The notes under the pieces are model-generated. The model ran no database searches and was not told where the DNA came from. It saw only the letters and a program-made list of their open reading frames with translations. This document shows positions 37,389-45,601 of a DNA stretch of 64,000 bases, piece after piece (position 1 is the stretch's first letter; each line of letters starts with the position of its first letter). Origin of the DNA: Bacteroidota bacterium (GTDB lineage: Bacteria; Bacteroidota; Bacteroidia; AKYH767-A; OLB10); NCBI GenBank assembly GCA_016717725.1, contig JADKFA010000044.1, positions 148,470 to 212,469 of the forward strand, given 5' to 3'. The translations under genes were made by a program, and so were the position numbers.

Positions 37389-37847
37389 TTATGGAGTGAT
37401 GGATTTAAACACCATCACCTGTTCCAGCTCTCTGAACAAATGCAAGTACTCCACCCATTTCTTGTTTTCCTTAACCTTCTTCAACTCATAACGAGTTGTT
37501 TCTTCCATCTTCTTTAAAAACAACCCCTCCATCTCCATAGCTGGACAAGCCATTTTCGTCACTGCCATCATGTGCAGTTTAATCATGTCCTCGTGTGTGG
37601 TGTACATACCATTACATTGATTACATCCTGCATTTCCTCCAAACGTATTGCTCTGCCCTTCGAATTCAAGTGTAATTTTTTGAACGCCATCTGGTAGCGA
37701 TACTTTTGTTCCGCTTAGCTCAACTAACTCCCATTTTCTTTGCTCCAATGCAGGATCTTTCCCAAAGGGTTTCTTGGCATTGTTTTTACAGCTAACCAAT
37801 CCGAGCAGGGCGAATGAGAGGAAGAGTATTTTTACGTTAGTTGGCAT
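37389..37847 (-). CDS. META-domain (HslJ-like) lipoprotein
   Basis: Starting at the ATG at 37847 gives MPTNVKILFLSFALLGLVSC, a lipoprotein signal; an earlier start at 37913 would bury it. The mature protein has RKWELVELSGTKV, a GCNQCNGMYT segment and MAVTKMACPAMEMEGLFLKKM, the META/HslJ pattern. Members are envelope proteins linked to heat-shock or novobiocin tolerance in E. coli; the molecular role is unknown. It stands alone. Confidence 0.88.
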   Translation of the reverse strand: MPTNVKILFLSFALLGLVSCKNNAKKPFGKDPALEQRKWELVELSGTKVSLPDGVQKITLEFEGQSNTFGGNAGCNQCNGMYTTHEDMIKLHMMAVTKMACPAMEMEGLFLKKMEETTRYELKKVKENKKWVEYLHLFRELEQVMVFKSITP

Positions 37848-37945
37848 AATTAGAATGTATAAGATGCAAATTTCGTAAAAAGCTACGAGACGTTCACCAA
37901 ATATTATTTGCAAATTCTTATTTTTCTCCCTAATATTGAAGTTCT

Positions 37946-38416
37946 ATGAAAACGATGAAAAAGATCTTCCTATTGTGCCTCTTCTTAAGTTTGACTTATT
38001 CAAACACTTTTGCTCAAGTAGAAGGAGAACCCACTCCATCTACGTTAAGTAATGAACCGCAAACCACTTATGCTTCCTTGCTGAGTAGGTTGGTTGTGAA
38101 TTTATCAAAAGACGCTTATACTGATAAATTCCATCCGATCATTTCAAAATGGAATCCCGCTAATTCAACAAAAGCGCAGGCTCTTGATGTATTAAAAAAC
38201 TTAGAATTTCATTTAAAGACTTTGCATTTCAAGCCTACATGGAAAGACGTTCAATTAGCATGGAGAGGTAAATTCTCCAAAACCACCGAGAAAACGGACA
38301 TTGTTCTATTGTTAAAAGAACTCGAAGCCAATTTGCAACTTAGTGCATTTGAAAAAACATGGTCTGAAGATCGTAAAGCGTGGTTATTAGATGTAAATTC
38401 TTATTTGAAAAAATAG
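37946..38416 (+). CDS. Hypothetical exported protein
   Basis: A 156-residue protein with a signal peptide (MKTMKKIFLLCLFLSLTYSN...FAQ; the ATG three codons on is equally good). The mature part is helical, rich in Lys, Leu and Trp, with repeated phrases NLEFHLKTLHFKPTWKDVQ and LEANLQLSAFEKTWSEDRK that suggest an internal duplication. No family recognised. It is divergent from the META gene. Confidence 0.72.
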   Translation: MKTMKKIFLLCLFLSLTYSNTFAQVEGEPTPSTLSNEPQTTYASLLSRLVVNLSKDAYTDKFHPIISKWNPANSTKAQALDVLKNLEFHLKTLHFKPTWKDVQLAWRGKFSKTTEKTDIVLLLKELEANLQLSAFEKTWSEDRKAWLLDVNSYLKK

Positions 38417-38480
38417 TTAGTCTAATTCCTTACATTCCCGACTCCTCTTATTGAGTTTAAAATTTATAGTAACCTATAGG

Positions 38481-38756
38481 GCGCCAAGTTTTCTCAGCAG
38501 AGTTTCGACGCTAAAATTTCTCTCAGACTTTCTTCGCTAAATTTTCTCGCAAAGGCGCAGAGGCGCTAAGTTTTCTCAGCAGAGTTTCGACGCTAAAATT
38601 TCTCTCAGACTTTCTTCGCTAAATTTTCTCGCAAAGGCGCAGAGGCGCTAAGTTTTCTCAGCAGAGTTTCGACGCTAAAATTTCTCTCAGACTTTCTTCG
38701 CTAAATTTTCTCGCAAAGGCGCAGAGGCGCTAAGTTTTCTCAGCAGAGGCAGGCAG
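38481..38756. repeat. 82-bp tandem repeat, about 3.3 copies
   Basis: The phrase ttctcagcagagtttcgacg recurs at 38491, 38573 and 38655 and a shortened ttctcagcagag at 38737, giving a period of exactly 82. Each unit also holds tctcgcaaaggcgcagaggc. Copies are essentially identical, so the array is recent. No reading frame is supported. There are no variable spacers, so it is not a CRISPR. Confidence 0.9.
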
Positions 38757-38880
38757 GTGCAGTCCCGCAGCGCCGTCGGCAAGCCTTTGGCGGCCGATGG
38801 ATAGCTATCGGGACGCAAAGGCTACGCAACGACAAATTTTATCGCACCACATGGTAAGCTCAGGGTGTTGAGGAGATTTT
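38757..38880. repeat. Composite dispersed repeat with GATAGCTATCGGGA
   Basis: Contains the half palindrome gatagctatcggga at 38800-38813, followed by cgcaaaggctacgcaacg, a word also seen near 3652 (ggctacgcaatc) and 43256 (ggctacgccc). Confidence 0.5.
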
Positions 38881-38955
38881 CACCAGGGACAAAAGGTATT
38901 TCGAAAAAAGGAGCGAAAGTCGAAGAAGAAACAAAAGCGACAATAAATACAATAG

Positions 38956-39651
38956 TTATTCTTTCGACTCTTCTTTCTTCTCGTCATTATTATTTTTCGT
39001 TTTCGCTTTTCCGAGAAGTATACCAACAGTAATATAATACCCCGAATATTTGGAGTCGAATCCATAAAATTTATTTTTGTCGAAGGCCTCCGTGAATCCT
39101 TGTGTAAATCCAGCTTCGAGAGTAATACGATAAATGTCGAATCCAAGCGCTGCGTCCAAATTGAACGATCCATTTTCAAAATTTCTTGTGTCAACTTCTA
39201 TTTCAGTACCTTTATTTGATGCTCCTACAATAAAATCATAAGTAGGGCCTATCATCATTCTTAATTTAAAAAGTCTTTTATTGATGGGATTAAAACCGAT
39301 GAGTGCTTTTGCTTTGATGGTAGTGCGGATGAGTTTATCGGCATAATATTCAACTGAAACCACGGTATCACCAGCACCCAAAACGGTTTCTTTAATATTC
39401 GCTAATGACACACTTTTAGAATAAAACACTCCAGGTTGAAAATAAATTTTATTTCCTATGCGCATATCTACACCCGTCATAATACCAATCTCCGCGGAGA
39501 AAGCTCCCTCAGTTATTGTATTTACATCTTTGTATTTTGCATCATCAATACTAAGTACGCAGATTCCTGCTTGCGGATTAAAACGAATCTGTGCTTGGCC
39601 CATCAGCGAGTAAAAGAGCAACAAGAACATGAATGTCATTTTTCTTCCCAT
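38956..39651 (-). CDS. Outer membrane beta-barrel protein (PorT-like)
   Basis: A 231-residue protein with a signal peptide (ending LMGQAQ) and alternating amphipathic strands: KIYFQPGVFYSK, RTTIKAKALIGF, LRMMIGPTYDF, ITLEAGFTQGF and SGYYITVGILLG. This is the eight-strand outer-membrane barrel pattern of the PorT/OmpA-like family. The tail is highly charged (KTKNNNDEKKEESKE). A TATCTTCG box precedes it. Function unknown. Confidence 0.82.
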   Translation of the reverse strand: MGRKMTFMFLLLFYSLMGQAQIRFNPQAGICVLSIDDAKYKDVNTITEGAFSAEIGIMTGVDMRIGNKIYFQPGVFYSKSVSLANIKETVLGAGDTVVSVEYYADKLIRTTIKAKALIGFNPINKRLFKLRMMIGPTYDFIVGASNKGTEIEVDTRNFENGSFNLDAALGFDIYRITLEAGFTQGFTEAFDKNKFYGFDSKYSGYYITVGILLGKAKTKNNNDEKKEESKE

Positions 39652-39697
39652 AGTACCTGTAAAAGTAAGAATCGAAGATAGTCCTCAACAATCTTTT

Positions 39698-40603
39698 TTA
39701 AGATTTATTCAACAATTTATATCGTTGCATACCGCGATTCACCAGATATACGCCCAAAACGGTGATGCACATAGCCATCAAACTACGCTGACTAATTTGT
39801 TCATTCAAAAACAACCATCCCAAGAAAACAGCCACAATCGGATTCACATAAGCATAAATAGAAACTTGTTGCGCTGGAAGTTCTCGCATGGCATAAACAA
39901 AAAACGTGTATCCAATAATGGATCCCACAATCACCAAATACAACATCGACCACCATCCGGGCATGGTTGTTGGCAAATGAGAAGCTTCTCCTTTAGCAAA
40001 ACCAACTGCTGCCGTAATGGATCCGCATAAAAACATTTGGAATCCAGCTGTAATCACTGGACTCAAACTTATCGGAAACTTTTTCATATGTATACTTCCA
40101 ATGGATCCATTGATGACACCACCAATCAAGAAAATTAATCCCACTTGAAACAAATTACTTCCTTCAATAAAAAGATTATCATAAAAAATTAAAAACTGAC
40201 CGATGAATCCCACGACGATTCCAGTAAGTGCTAGTGCTGGGGTTTTTTCAGATGGATTCCAGATACGAGTAATTAACAAAATCCAAAGCGGAAATGCTGC
40301 ATTAAACAACGCTGCAATTCCACTATCTATGGTTTGCTCTGCAAGAACAAGAAATAAATTTCCTCCAGGAAAGATAAACATTCCACTCACTAGTAACCGT
40401 TTCAAATCTTGTTTGCTCACTTGGATTTTTTTTCCAGTTGCTAAAAACCAAATCAAGATAGAACCACCCGCAATCATAAAACGAATTCCCGAATACAAGA
40501 AGGGTGGAAAATGTTCGTGCATGCCAATACGAATAGCGAGATAGGTGGTTCCCCAAATAAAACAAAGTGCGCCTAGTGCGGCATATGGTTTCCAGTGTGA
40601 CAT
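39698..40603 (-). CDS. EamA-family (DMT) transporter
   Basis: A 301-residue inner-membrane protein with ten helices in two EamA repeats. The first starts YAALGALCFIWGTTYLAIRIGM, and the second ends AYVNPIVAVFLGWLFLNEQI, the standard EamA signatures. Relatives export amino acids, nucleotides or drugs; nothing here fixes the substrate. It follows the FtsX-like gene by 11 bases and may be the last gene of the rbfA run. Confidence 0.9.
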   Translation of the reverse strand: MSHWKPYAALGALCFIWGTTYLAIRIGMHEHFPPFLYSGIRFMIAGGSILIWFLATGKKIQVSKQDLKRLLVSGMFIFPGGNLFLVLAEQTIDSGIAALFNAAFPLWILLITRIWNPSEKTPALALTGIVVGFIGQFLIFYDNLFIEGSNLFQVGLIFLIGGVINGSIGSIHMKKFPISLSPVITAGFQMFLCGSITAAVGFAKGEASHLPTTMPGWWSMLYLVIVGSIIGYTFFVYAMRELPAQQVSIYAYVNPIVAVFLGWLFLNEQISQRSLMAMCITVLGVYLVNRGMQRYKLLNKS

Positions 40604-40614
40604 GAATCTCTGTT

Positions 40615-41862
40615 TTACTCTGTGGCTAATCGTTGATCAGAAATTCGACGCACAATATTTTTAGAAGTATAAGAAGCAGCCAACCAACCAATGACCATCA
40701 CAATACCCATCACGATCATAAAATCGCCGAGTTGCATGTCAACAGGATATGCCTCCACAACAAAACCTTCGCCACCACCAATTTTTACTAATCCAAAATA
40801 TTGCTGAAGCCAACATATTATAGCACCTAAAATCATTCCTACAAATGCGCCACCCACTGAGATTACCAATCCTTCGAATAAAAAAATACGTTGAGCTAAT
40901 TTTAAATCGGCGCCCATGTGATACAACGTTTGCAAGTCATCGCGCTTATCGAGTATCAACATCGTTAACGTTCCAAATAAGTTGAATGCTGCGATCATCA
41001 AAATAAATCCGAGAATAATATACACTGCCACTTTTTCTGCGCCAATCACTTTAAATAAAAAATCGTGTTGCATCAGTCGATCTTTCACGGTAAAATCGGG
41101 ACCCAATAAACTTTGCAACTGCGCCACCATATTTTCCGATTCATCATCATTTTTCAATTTGATTTCAAAAGCAGAAATCTGTTTGTTGTTTCCCGATAAG
41201 TCGTACATGAATCGTAATGGAACCAATACATACTTCGCATCAAAATCTTGTTGCACACTAAAAATTCCGGATGCCACCATCGATCGTTGAATAAATGCGT
41301 CGGAAGGATCCAGCATAACAACACCGGGATCGATACCGCGTTGTGGCATAAAAATATTTACTTGATTCAATAAATCGTTGGGGCGAATTCCCATGGAGTA
41401 CGCGATTTGCGCTCCAGGAATCATAAAGTTCACGTCACCACTTTCTAAGATAGGATCGCCCTCTAGTAATTTATCCTTTATCTCACTTGTCTTAAAAAAA
41501 GAATTGCTCACTCCTTTCAACGTTACAACATATTGTCGATCCATGTAACGCAGGAGTGCGTTGTCTTCTTTTACAAAAGTGATTACCTCAATGCCTGAAT
41601 GTTTTTCTAACGATTGAATTATTTTATCGGTAGGCTCGAAACTTCTTCCACTTATGGTTTGAATTTTAATATCGGGATCGAAGGAGTTGTACATCTCCAT
41701 CACTAAATTTCCGAATCCATTAAAAACAGAAAGCACAACAACGAGTCCGAAAGTGCCCACGGCTACTCCCAACACACTTATCCAACTAATCACATTAATA
41801 AGGTGGTGCGATTTTTTCGCAAAGAGGTAACGCCGGGTTATGGTCCAGGCTAAGCTCATCAA
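40615..41862 (-). CDS. FtsX-like ABC permease (LolC/LolE-type)
   Basis: A 415-residue permease with an N-terminal helix (WISVLGVAVGTFGLVVVLSVFNGF), a periplasmic MacB-like domain of about 240 residues, then three C-terminal helices in the FtsX arrangement. LolC/E proteins work with LolD to release lipoproteins from the inner membrane; no ATPase gene is adjacent, so LolD must be elsewhere. It starts one base after the methyltransferase stop. rbfA followed by such a permease is a common order in Bacteroidota. Confidence 0.88.
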   Translation of the reverse strand: MMSLAWTITRRYLFAKKSHHLINVISWISVLGVAVGTFGLVVVLSVFNGFGNLVMEMYNSFDPDIKIQTISGRSFEPTDKIIQSLEKHSGIEVITFVKEDNALLRYMDRQYVVTLKGVSNSFFKTSEIKDKLLEGDPILESGDVNFMIPGAQIAYSMGIRPNDLLNQVNIFMPQRGIDPGVVMLDPSDAFIQRSMVASGIFSVQQDFDAKYVLVPLRFMYDLSGNNKQISAFEIKLKNDDESENMVAQLQSLLGPDFTVKDRLMQHDFLFKVIGAEKVAVYIILGFILMIAAFNLFGTLTMLILDKRDDLQTLYHMGADLKLAQRIFLFEGLVISVGGAFVGMILGAIICWLQQYFGLVKIGGGEGFVVEAYPVDMQLGDFMIVMGIVMVIGWLAASYTSKNIVRRISDQRLATE

Positions 41863-42672
41863 TTATTTCCAGGCTTTCACGATGAGTCCTGTGCCAGTAG
41901 GATGTTTCATCATCACATCCATCCAGTTTAAAAAATATGCAAAAGGATACGTGATTATATAATAAAAGGGCAAGATCACAAAAAACAATTTAGACGCACC
42001 CAGCATAAGAATAGGATATTTCATTGACAACCTCCACGAAATTTTTCCTGGTGTTCCGTATTGATAGCGTGCTTCTACTTTTGTAAATCCAGCAGATCGC
42101 AGTTTATCTTCAATCTCTTTAATGTTATATCCATCGCGCACATGTTCTTCAATAAAAGAACTTTCTTCATCGCCATGCACATCAGAGCCTCCTTGATCGC
42201 TAGGTGTTGAGATGAGCAGCATGCCGCCGGGTTTAAGCGATGCATTTATATTTTTAAATACTTGCACATCTTCTAAAATATGTTCCATCACATCTACCGA
42301 AATAGCCAAATCATAACGGTTAGCATCTACGTAAGTGGTGAGATCATCTACCACAAATTTTACTTTATCGCCTGCACCAGTTTGTTTGAAAAAAGTATTG
42401 CAATCGGCCACTTGTTCTTACTTCACATCAACGGCCAAAATAGTAGCCTTGGGAAGTCGGCGGTTAAGCCAAAGCGAATGTTGACCATATCCAGCCCCAG
42501 CGTCTAATATTGAAGGGGAAGTTGGGGATTGTTTAATCCAGGATTTTAATTCTTTGTGTACATGCCAAGCTCTCAACAGCAGTAAGTCGAGGAGTTGATA
42601 GAATGTTTTTCTTAAGAAGGGAGATTTATTAAAAACATTCCCGAGACTGCGCTTTATCGGATCGTATTGCAT
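41863..42672 (-). pseudogene. SAM-dependent methyltransferase with an in-frame stop
   Basis: Both halves are in one frame. The first (42672-42418) has the SAM-binding ILDAGAGYGQHSLWLNRRL and stops at a TAA (42418-42420, VDVK-stop-EQVADC). The second (42411-41863) has DLAISVDVMEHI, KPGGMLLISTPSD and a membrane-associated tail with a hydrophobic run (FFVILPFYYIITYPFAYFLNW). Reading through the stop gives a normal 269-residue class I methyltransferase, perhaps acting on lipids or quinones given the tail. A single substitution from AAA or GAA would explain the stop. Base error is possible because neighbours are intact. Confidence 0.8.
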
Positions 42673-42803
42673 CGGCGCGAAGGTACTAATACCGACGCTA
42701 CATTTGAAATAGTCTAAAAATTACCCCTTGGTCATCTGAATGGGGCAAATGATAACCTATTCATCCAATTGGTATCAAAAGGGTATAGAGGTGAAATCAA
42801 CGA

Positions 42804-43178
42804 TTAAGAATCCGCAGAATCATCTGCAGGTGGGATATTGATGGATTTAAAAATAGCGTCCATTTTATCTGAATAATCGAGGCTATCATCAATAAAAAAT
42901 TCTAACTCAGGAACTATACGAGCTTGTTTACCAATTTTTCGACCCAGATGAAAACGTACTTCAGCATTATGCTTTTTCAAAGATTTTAAAATTTCGAGGG
43001 GATTGGGTGCTTTAAATACACTGATATGTACACGAGCCAATCCTAAGTCAGGTGTAATTTTCACATGAGTAACCGTTACAAAATGGGGACCATACCAATC
43101 TTTCCCATCCCTTAAGAAGATCTCACCCAATTCTTTCTGAATGAGTTTTGCGTATTTAAGTTGGCGTACTGAATCCAT
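42804..43178 (-). CDS. rbfA: Ribosome-binding factor A
   Basis: A 124-residue KH-like protein that helps 30S maturation by acting on the 5' end of 16S rRNA. It starts MDSVRQLKYAKLIQKELGEI and has TPDLGLARVHISV and the RIVPELEFFIDDSLDYSDKMD segment typical of RbfA. A TAAATTTG promoter box is four bases before the ATG, so the transcript may be nearly leaderless. It heads the run rbfA, methyltransferase, FtsX-like, EamA. Confidence 0.95.
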   Translation of the reverse strand: MDSVRQLKYAKLIQKELGEIFLRDGKDWYGPHFVTVTHVKITPDLGLARVHISVFKAPNPLEILKSLKKHNAEVRFHLGRKIGKQARIVPELEFFIDDSLDYSDKMDAIFKSINIPPADDSADS

Positions 43179-43182
43179 GCTG

Positions 43183-43190
43183 CAAATTTA
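43183..43190 (-). promoter_or_regulatory. -7 box TAAATTTG of rbfA
   Basis: Fits TAnnTTTG and lies four bases from the rbfA ATG. No -33 TTG at the usual distance was found. Confidence 0.45.
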
Positions 43191-43372
43191 CGAGATTATT
43201 GAATAGAAGAATTGGTGGATTGGTGGATTGGTGGATTGGTGAGTTTGTGTCGCGAGGCTACGCCCAGAAGTCTGTACGAAGTACTGTACTTCTGGGGTGT
43301 CGCGACAGCTATCGGGAGGGTGAATTGGTGAATTGGTGAATCGGTGAATTTGTGTCGCGAGGAGAATAGGTG
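43191..43372. repeat. Composite intergenic repeat (ggattggtg runs, palindromes)
   Basis: Four ggattggtg/gattggtga units, then cgcccagaagtctgtac with an inverted ccagaagt/acttctgg, then cagctatcgggaggg, then gaattggtg units and gtgtcgcgagg. The same parts, in another order, fill 1566-1685. No gene is supported. Confidence 0.65.
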
Positions 43373-45346
43373 TCCCGATAACTATCAACGATTTTATAAA
43401 GGGCTTTTACTTTAGTCTATCCATCTAAATATTGTAATATTAGCTAGCTATAAATTCCGATTTACTAAAATTAATTATGGCGGTTATATAATTGGTTCAA
43501 TATTACGATGTTGATCATTTCAGTATAAATCCTGTTGGGTTAGTTGTAATTCATTATATTTTATATAGATTTACCGCCATAAACTAATTTAGTGTTATTA
43601 TGGCTAAAAAAAAAAAAGAACCCGGGGTTATGATTTGAGCAAATTAAATATCCAAGATGGAGTTTCATTGAAATTCTTGATGTTGATAGAAGGTATTTAT
43701 AATATTGGTGTGAAGGAAAGTATAGCCAAGTATGGCTACTGAACAGAGATATTATCAACTTCTAAAAGCGTATAAAGAAAAGGATTAGATGGATTAATCG
43801 CTTTTTAAACCCATTAGATTCCGCAGAAGTAATAGCTCAAAAATTATCCCAGCAAGGCATCACAATTAGTGTGCGAAGTGTTGAGCGTACCATAACCGAG
43901 TTTGGTATTCAAAAAAAAACTGCTATAAATTAAACCCCAATGACCAGATTACAAATATTGAAATTCAAGCACCAAAAGAAAATTAATAAAAACTAAAAAC
44001 AACGCTATTAACAAACGAACGATTTTTAAAGAGCAACTATCAAAAAAATATCAAGAACACATGTTGGACTTTGGCTATTAATTCCTGAGCTGATGCGATT
44101 GGGAGCATGGGATATACTAAAGGGTTTATTCAATCTAGGAGGAGAAAGCTCATTATCTACTCACATTGGAATGCAACTTGTGAATGAATCAGCCATTGGA
44201 GTAAATAGACTCAGAAAAAGAGGTTCGCTTGCAAACCAAGGATTTTCAATAGCGAACGGACTTTCATTTTAGCTGCTGACGAAACAGTACACAATCTATT
44301 AAATAGCTGCACTGTAGAAGACTACGCAGATGCACAAGAAAAAATATTTCATCTTCGAGCAATCCAGGAACACTATAGTGATGAGAGTGTTTATGCTATT
44401 GACCCTCATCGAATAATTTCTACAACCAAGAGGATTACGCCAGCAAAAAAGAAAAAGCCAGATGCCTCTGCTACAAAGGTGTTACAATCCTTTTTTTGTG
44501 TAGATGCAAACACGGGTCAACCTTTGCTTTTCATTAATGGTTCAAGTGGAAAAAAATGTGCATCTGCAACAATTGACCTAATGGAAAGGATTAAAAAAAC
44601 GGGTCTAAAAAAAGGGTTGTTTGTAGCAGACAAGGAGCACTTTACAAGCGAAATCGCTGAATGGTTTGTGCAACATAAAGAGTATGAAATATTGATGCCA
44701 GCACCAGATTTTAAAAATCACAGATGTGTATGAAGAACAAGAATATTCAAGAATATGGGCAGGTTATTCAATAGCTGAATCTGTATATACTTTTAGTGAA
44801 AGTAAAATTGAGCTAAGACTTATTATACAAAGAGAAGGAGAAGTAAAAGAAGAATATAAATACAAGAGCTTTTTGACTAATTCAACCAAGGAAGCAGTAA
44901 ATTTATTATCTGTTAACTTCCCCAAAAGATGGACGATAGAAAAGTTTTCAACTTTGAAGAATCTCACGCTGGTCTAGGCATCAACACACAACCTCAATAT
45001 AAAATACGGCAAGCAAACATTAGCATTACTAGCACAAGCTGCAACACATCAGCTTAAAAGACAACTACCAAATGAATATAGTAAATGGTCGGCAAAAAGT
45101 CTAGCAGAGAATGTACTTACAAATTTAGATGGAGATATAAGAGTTGATAAAAATAAAATAGTAGTAACGTATTATGGAGATCATAAAAAGTTAAACTTAC
45201 AAAATCATTATTCAGACATCTCAAACCAACTAAAAAACGAAGGGATTTGTCCAAAGATCCCATGGTTACTTGATTATGAATTAGAATTTAGATTTAAATA
45301 ATACTAAAATGAATAGGGCATATAAAATCGTTGATAACTATCGGGA
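43373..45346 (+). mobile_element. Decayed insertion sequence with 26-bp terminal inverted repeats
   Basis: Left end 43373-43398 and right end 45321-45346 are inverted copies matching at 24 of 26 bases (start TCCCGATA, end CGATTTTATA; they differ only at positions 9-10). Between them is one transposase-like gene in several frames. Flanks are aggtg on the left and aggcg on the right, possibly a diverged 5-bp target duplication. Length is 1974 bases. The outer 13 bases of the ends match the palindrome dispersed over the window. Confidence 0.75.
43600..45301 (+). pseudogene. Transposase-like gene of the insertion sequence, frameshifted
   Basis: From ATG at 43600 (MAKKKKEPGV) pieces in different frames read IEGIYNIGVKESIAKYG and TEQRYYQLLKAYKEK (N-terminal helix-turn-helix), then ISVRSVERTITEFGIQKKT. 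A DDE-like core follows with FFCVDANTGQPLLF and GLKKGLFVADKEHFTSEIA, and the C-terminus reads ASTHNLNIKYGKQTLALLAQ...IPWLLDYELEFRFK. Frameshifts occur near 43740, 43785, 43930-44040, 44270, 44725 and 44970. The order of parts is that of a 500-550-residue transposase related to IS1634/ISNCY-type proteins; I cannot fix the family. It is surely inactive. Confidence 0.75.
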
Positions 45347-45417
45347 AGGCGATGCTATCGCACTCCAGTCTCCCTCTCCGCGCTCCCATCTCCCCTCTCT
45401 GCTCTCTGCTCTCCGCT

Positions 45418-45538
45418 CTCCCTCTCCGCTCCGAACTCCGAACCCGAACTCCGAACTCCGACTCTCCGAACTCCGAACTCCGACTCTCCGAACTCCGAAC
45501 TCCGACTCTCCGAACTCCGAACTCCGACTCTCCGAACT
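45418..45538. repeat. 22-bp tandem repeat (ctccgaactccgaactccga)
   Basis: At least three full copies of actctccgaactccgaactccg with period 22, preceded from 45360 by related ctctccgctc words. It simulates a reading frame on both strands (SELRTP repeats) but has no start context or homology. It lies between the insertion sequence and a terminator. Confidence 0.85.
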
Positions 45539-45540
45539 AA

Positions 45541-45577
45541 AAAAAGCCTTCCAGTCTTATCGACCGAAAGGCTTTTT
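45541..45577 (-). terminator. Rho-independent terminator of the T9SS subtilase gene
   Basis: Stem aaaaagcctt / aaggcttttt around a 17-base loop, followed on the minus strand by further T residues. It lies 24 bases after the stop of the protease gene at 45602. Confidence 0.8.
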
Positions 45578-45601
45578 ATTAAGACTAATTGAACCAATGA
45601 A

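Noticed and set aside
38481..38756. Regular repeats that could suggest a CRISPR array
   Set aside because: The 82-bp units are identical and directly joined, with no unique spacers between short repeats and no cas genes nearby.
24189..42420. Reassignment of TAA to a sense codon
   Set aside because: metG, many other intact genes and the T9SS genes end at TAA exactly where their families end, so TAA is a normal stop in this genome.
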